From: Neocallimastix lanati (nom. inval.)
Lineage: Eukaryota > Neocallimastigomycota > Neocallimastigomycetes > Neocallimastigales > Neocallimastigaceae
Assembly (NCBI GenBank): GCA_016946835.1
Contig: JACVTC010000168.1
Coordinates: 127,501 to 140,000 of the forward strand
Reading direction: 5' to 3'
Length of the DNA stretch: 12,500 nt
Position numbers and translations under genes: made by a program. The notes beneath the pieces are model-generated. The model had not been told where the DNA came from. It made no database searches and worked only from the letters and a program-made list of their open reading frames with translations. Positions 9,434 through 12,500 of the stretch are shown in pieces. The stretch's first letter is position 1; the number at the start of each line of letters is the position of its first letter.

Positions 9434-11458
9434 TTTTTATTTATTTATTATTAATGTATATATAGAGGTGCTACTCACTTCACTCACTGGTTCCAACCAC
9501 AAACTGATTCTACTGCTGAAAAGCATGATGCCTTCCTTTCCTTAAAGACTTCTATCACTAACGGTCATGAAACCGTCACTGCTATCGATACTTTTTCCGG
9601 TTCTCAACTTCTTCAAGCTGAACCAGATGCTTCTTCCTTCCCAAATGGTGGTATGAGAACTACTTTTGAAGCTCGTGGTTACACTGTCTGGGATACCACT
9701 TCCCCATTATTCATTCAACAAGCTCCTCATGGTACCGCTGTTCTCTACATTCCTTGTGTCTTCATTTCTTACAATGGTGAAGCTCTCGATGAAAAGACTG
9801 CTCTTCTTCGTTCCAATGAAGCTATTTCTCATGCTGCTGTCAGACTTTTACACCTTATCGGTAATACCGATACTAAGCGTGTCATTACCACTCTTGGTGT
9901 TGAACAAGAATTCTTCCTCGTCGATCGTGGTCTCTGTACCTTACGTCCAGATCTTAAGATCTGTGGTCGTACCTTAGTCGGTTCTGTTCCACCAAAGCAC
10001 CAACAATTAGAAGATCACTACTTCGGTAAGATGCCAACTCGTGTTCTTGCCTGTATTAGTGAAGCTGAAATTGAATTATTCAAGCTCGGTGTCCCAATGA
10101 AGACTCGTCACAATGAAGTCGCTCCAGGTCAATTTGAAATGGCACCAATCTTTGAGGAATCCGCTCTTGCTGTCGACCACAACCTCTTAACTATGGAAGT
10201 CCTTCATCGTGTCGCTCACCGTCACAAGTTAAAGGTTCTCTTCCACGAAAAGCCATTCAAGGGTGTCAACGGTTCCGGTAAGCACTGTAACTGGTCTATC
10301 TCCACCGATACCGGTGAAAATATTCTTGACCCATCCGTTAAGCCAGAAACTAATCCTCGTTTCCTTCTTTTCTTCGTTGCTACTATCTATGCTGTCTACA
10401 GACATGGTGCTCTTCTTCGTGCCGCTATTGCTACCTCCAGTAATGAACATCGTCTTGGTGCCAATGAAGCTCCACCAGGTATTATCTCTGTCTTCCTCGG
10501 AGACCAACTTAACGAAGTTTTAGATGCCGTCGAGGAACAACGTGAAATTAAGAACTTCTCTCAACATCAAATTCAATCCGTTAAGGTCGGTGGTACCATC
10601 CTTGATCTTAAGATTGCTACCCTTCCTCCAATTTCTCGTGATCTTACCGATCGTAACCGTACTTCTCCATTCGCTTTCACCGGTAATAAGTTCGAATTCC
10701 GTGCCGTCGGTTCAAAACAATCTCCTTCCTTCCCTGTCACCTTACTTAATGCTGCTGTCTGTGCTGCCTTAAATGAAATCGCTAATGAATTAGAAAAGAT
10801 TAAGGGTGATAAGCCTTTCGCCTCTCTTGAAGATGTTCTTACCGTCGTTCGTATCTTCATTAAGAAGAGTAAGCCAATTCGTTTCGAAGGTGATAACTAC
10901 TCTAAGGAATGGGTGGAAGAAGCCGCCAGACGTGGTATTCCAAATATCACTTCTTGTCCAGAAGCTTTCAAGATGTTACTTGATCCAGTTCACCAAAAGA
11001 TTCTCACTGAAACCGTTCCAATCTTCACCGTTCCAGAACTTCAATCCCGTTACCACATTCTCAATGAAAAGTACGTTAAGGACTTATTAATTGAAGCTAA
11101 TACCTTAAAGGGTCTCGTCTCTCAATACATTATTCCTTCTGCTTTCGAATACAGAAAGGAAATCGCTGAATCCCTTGTCTCTCTCAATGCTCTCGGTTTA
11201 GATGTCTCTGCTGCTCCAGAAAAGAATGTTCTCGAAAGAGTTGGTGCTCTCACCACCACCATCACTGCTCTTATGGCTGATCTTGAAAAGGCTGTTGAAG
11301 ATGTTAACAGTACCTCTGATATTGTTTTAGCTTCTGAAAAGGCTCACCATGAAATCTTAAAGGCCATGGATGAAATTAGAACTAATGTTGATGTCTTAGA
11401 ACAAATTGTAGCTGATAAGTACTGGAGTCTTCCAAAGTACAGTGAACTTTTATTCTAA
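8334..11458 (+). CDS. Type III glutamine synthetase (GSIII), three exons, complete
   Basis: Glutamate-ammonia ligase of the large GSIII family (bacterial members are called glnN): glutamate + ammonia + ATP to glutamine. Spliced as 8334-8525, 9021-9091 and 9466-11458, it gives 751 residues, about the usual GSIII length. Seen in the protein: SEYFGQNVF near residues 34-42; GATHFTHWFQP at 89-99; KHDAFL at 107-112; FSGSQLLQAEPDASSF at 131-146 (GSIII N-terminal domain); the metal/ATP-binding catalytic core GVEQEFFL (232-239), TRHNEVAPGQFEMAP (301-315), HEKPFKGVNGSGKHCNWS (348-365), HRLGANEAPP (416-425) and DRNRTSPFAFTGNKFEFR (483-500); then a helical C-terminal part ending WSLPKYSELLF. The ATG is the first after an in-frame TAA at 8319 and has A at -3. 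No targeting peptide is evident, so the product is probably cytosolic. The family call is near certain; exon 1 and exon 2 borders rest on frame and motif continuity. Confidence 0.95.
8526..9020 (+). other. GSIII intron 1 (495 bp, phase 0)
   Basis: The frame of exon 1 runs into TAA shortly after AAAAG|GTTATT, and family-like sequence resumes after AAATATAG|GGTCGT. Joining the two gives a smooth GSIII N-terminus (IQQQK then GRVSLDRATADAIA). The donor GTTATT is weak compared with the GTAAGT-like norm, but it is the only GT before the stop. A branch-site-like TACTAAT lies at 8911-8917, about 100 bp before the acceptor. The intron is almost pure A/T except for a small G-rich patch at 8591-8600. 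No open frame or RNA gene was recognised inside it. Confidence 0.85.
9092..9465 (+). other. GSIII intron 2 (374 bp, phase 2)
   Basis: Exon 2 ends GACAG|GTAAAG and exon 3 begins after TATATATAG. The AG left at the end of exon 2 plus the first A of exon 3 makes one AGA (Arg) codon, immediately followed by the conserved GATHFTHWFQP. Reading through would meet TAA at once, so splicing is required. A run of 26 T (9401-9426) forms a strong pyrimidine tract about 40 bp before the acceptor. Both introns fall within the first 90 codons; the remaining 2 kb of coding sequence is uninterrupted. Confidence 0.9.
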
Positions 11459-12110
11459 ATGTAAATTTTTTTGAAAAAAAAAATAAGAATAAAAAAAAAA
11501 AAAGAGAAAGAAAAAAAAAAAAAAAAAAAAAAAAAAGAGAGAAACATTTTGATATCATAAAAAAAAAAAAAAAAAAAAAAAGTCAAAAACAAAAAACAAA
11601 AAAAAAAAAGATCTTAATAATTTATAATAATTTATAATAATTAATCATGATCATTGAACTAAATTTTCTATTTTAATTTAATCCTAACATATAATATTTA
11701 ATAGACGAATAAATAAATACATACAAAAAAATACAAAGAATATTATTTACTCTCTTTTTTTTTCTTTTTTCTTTTTTTTTTTTTCTTAATTTTTTTAAAT
11801 AAATAAAATTTATTAACAATTCCATTTTTTTTTTCTTTTTTATTTAAAAAAAAATTAAAAAAAAAAGGAAGAAAAAAAAAATAATATAAAATATAATAAA
11901 AGAAAAATAATTTTTTTTTTTATATATAAATTTATTTATTATCATTTTTAGAAAAAAAAAATAATTAAACCATAACAAAAAAACTAACTTGAAATAAAAT
12001 GAGACAAAAATAGCTCAAATAAATAAATAAATAAAAAAAACCTTTTTATTTTCATATTATAATATATTTTATACATAATAAATTTTTTTTTTTTGTTTTA
12101 TACATAGAAG

Positions 12111-12171
12111 ATAATAATAATAATAATAATAATAAAAACAAAAACAAAAACAAATAAATAAATAATAATAA
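12111..12171. repeat. Compound microsatellite (ATA)n-(AAAAAC)n-(AAAT)n
   Basis: Eight ATA units, three AAAAAC units, then AAAT and ATA units in succession. Confidence 0.85.
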
Positions 12172-12202
12172 AAATATATAATATATGTAGTTGAATAACA
12201 TA

Positions 12203-12253
12203 TAACTAACACTAACTAACTAACTAACTAAATAAATAAGTAAATAAATAAAT
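12203..12253. repeat. Tetranucleotide array (TAAC)n followed by (TAAA)n
   Basis: TAAC repeats with one CACTAAC interruption to about 12230, passing directly into TAAA repeats. The C-containing unit stands out against the surrounding A/T DNA. Confidence 0.8.
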
Positions 12254-12393
12254 AATAATAAAAAAATAAAAATCAATTTTTCTTTTTCTTTTTTCATAAT
12301 TTTTTCATAAGTTTTTTTTTTTTTTTTTTTTTTATTTTTTTTATCTGTTAGTAAATAGTTGTTCAATATGGAAAAAAATAGTTCACCGAGGTG

Positions 12394-12500
12394 CTAAATT
12401 CTCTCTTTATTCTCAAAAATTCCAATTTCACATTCTAACACCGGAAAAGTTTTCTTTTTGTCTCTTAGTTGGAATAAAAATGAATGGAATTTTGTGAAAA
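12394..12500 (-). CDS. Possible 3' end of a neighbouring gene, partial, unrecognised
   Basis: The last 120 bp of the window are clearly richer in G and C than the A/T DNA before them. On the minus strand a frame is open from the window edge for 34 codons and ends with TAG at 12394-12396. It contains FLFQLRDKKKTFPVLE followed by CEIGIFENKERI, which reads like ordinary protein rather than repeat translation. Codons such as CTA, CCG, GTG and GAG are unlike the GSIII gene, which lowers confidence. The plus strand is also open here (about 48 codons, ending TGA at 12495-12497, after a T-rich tract and TTAG at 12354), so the coding strand is not settled. If the minus frame is real, the gene is convergent with GSIII. 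Confidence 0.25.
   Translation of the reverse strand, partial: FTKFHSFLFQLRDKKKTFPVLECEIGIFENKERI

Larger units (their letters stand above)
11459..12393. other. A-rich 3' flank of GSIII, no gene seen
   Basis: After TAA the strand is A-rich with several uninterrupted A runs up to about 11582, then mixed A/T with T-rich tracts at about 11754-11785. AATAAA-like words are frequent, so no polyadenylation site can be chosen. The end holds the microsatellites listed separately and a T run near 12312-12333. Confidence 0.6.

Noticed and set aside
9666-11090. Several 80-100-codon frames in other phases and on the minus strand within exon 3
   Set aside because: All are shadows of the GSIII frame, whose motifs are continuous through the region.

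Overview
The window is nuclear-type DNA from a very AT-rich eukaryote. It holds one complete, intron-containing gene, for a type III glutamine synthetase (GSIII), and more than 8 kb of almost featureless A/T sequence upstream of it. Three things point to a eukaryote: two spliceosomal introns, a sharp composition step between moderately GC-rich exons and flanks that are almost only A and T, and long homopolymer and microsatellite runs. The exon codon use (GGT, CCA, CAA, CGT/AGA, CTT/CTC/TTA, AAG, stop TAA) together with the long A/T intergenic region best fits an anaerobic gut fungus (Neocallimastigomycota). A dictyostelid or another AT-rich protist remains possible. All glutamine codons checked are CAA and no stop codon interrupts the frame, so a ciliate-type code is not needed. 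The organism is an inference.

Layout. 1-8333: intergenic A/T DNA with several tandem arrays (31-bp, 48/49-bp, 7-bp and 43-bp units, plus trinucleotide runs), homopolymers of up to 35 T, one perfect GC-containing hairpin (3875-3900) and a 34-bp A-run/GATCGATC/T-run palindrome (4409-4442). Two short stretches look protein-like: a minus-strand Asn/Asp/Lys-rich frame (4943-5143), and a plus-strand block (6501-6608) that resembles a short conserved segment of non-LTR retrotransposon proteins. 8334-11458: the GSIII gene in three exons (8334-8525, 9021-9091, 9466-11458), 751 codons, with all family motifs present. 11459-12393: A-rich 3' flank with microsatellites. 12394-12500: a more complex island at the right edge, open on the minus strand to the window end and perhaps the 3' end of a neighbouring gene convergent with GSIII.

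Only one gene is well supported, so no pathway can be read from neighbours. GSIII condenses ammonia with glutamate at the cost of ATP. The most interesting question is how a GSIII, best known from bacteria and a few protist lineages, comes to sit in this genome with introns and host-like codon use. No CRISPR array, tRNA, rRNA or intact mobile element was seen.
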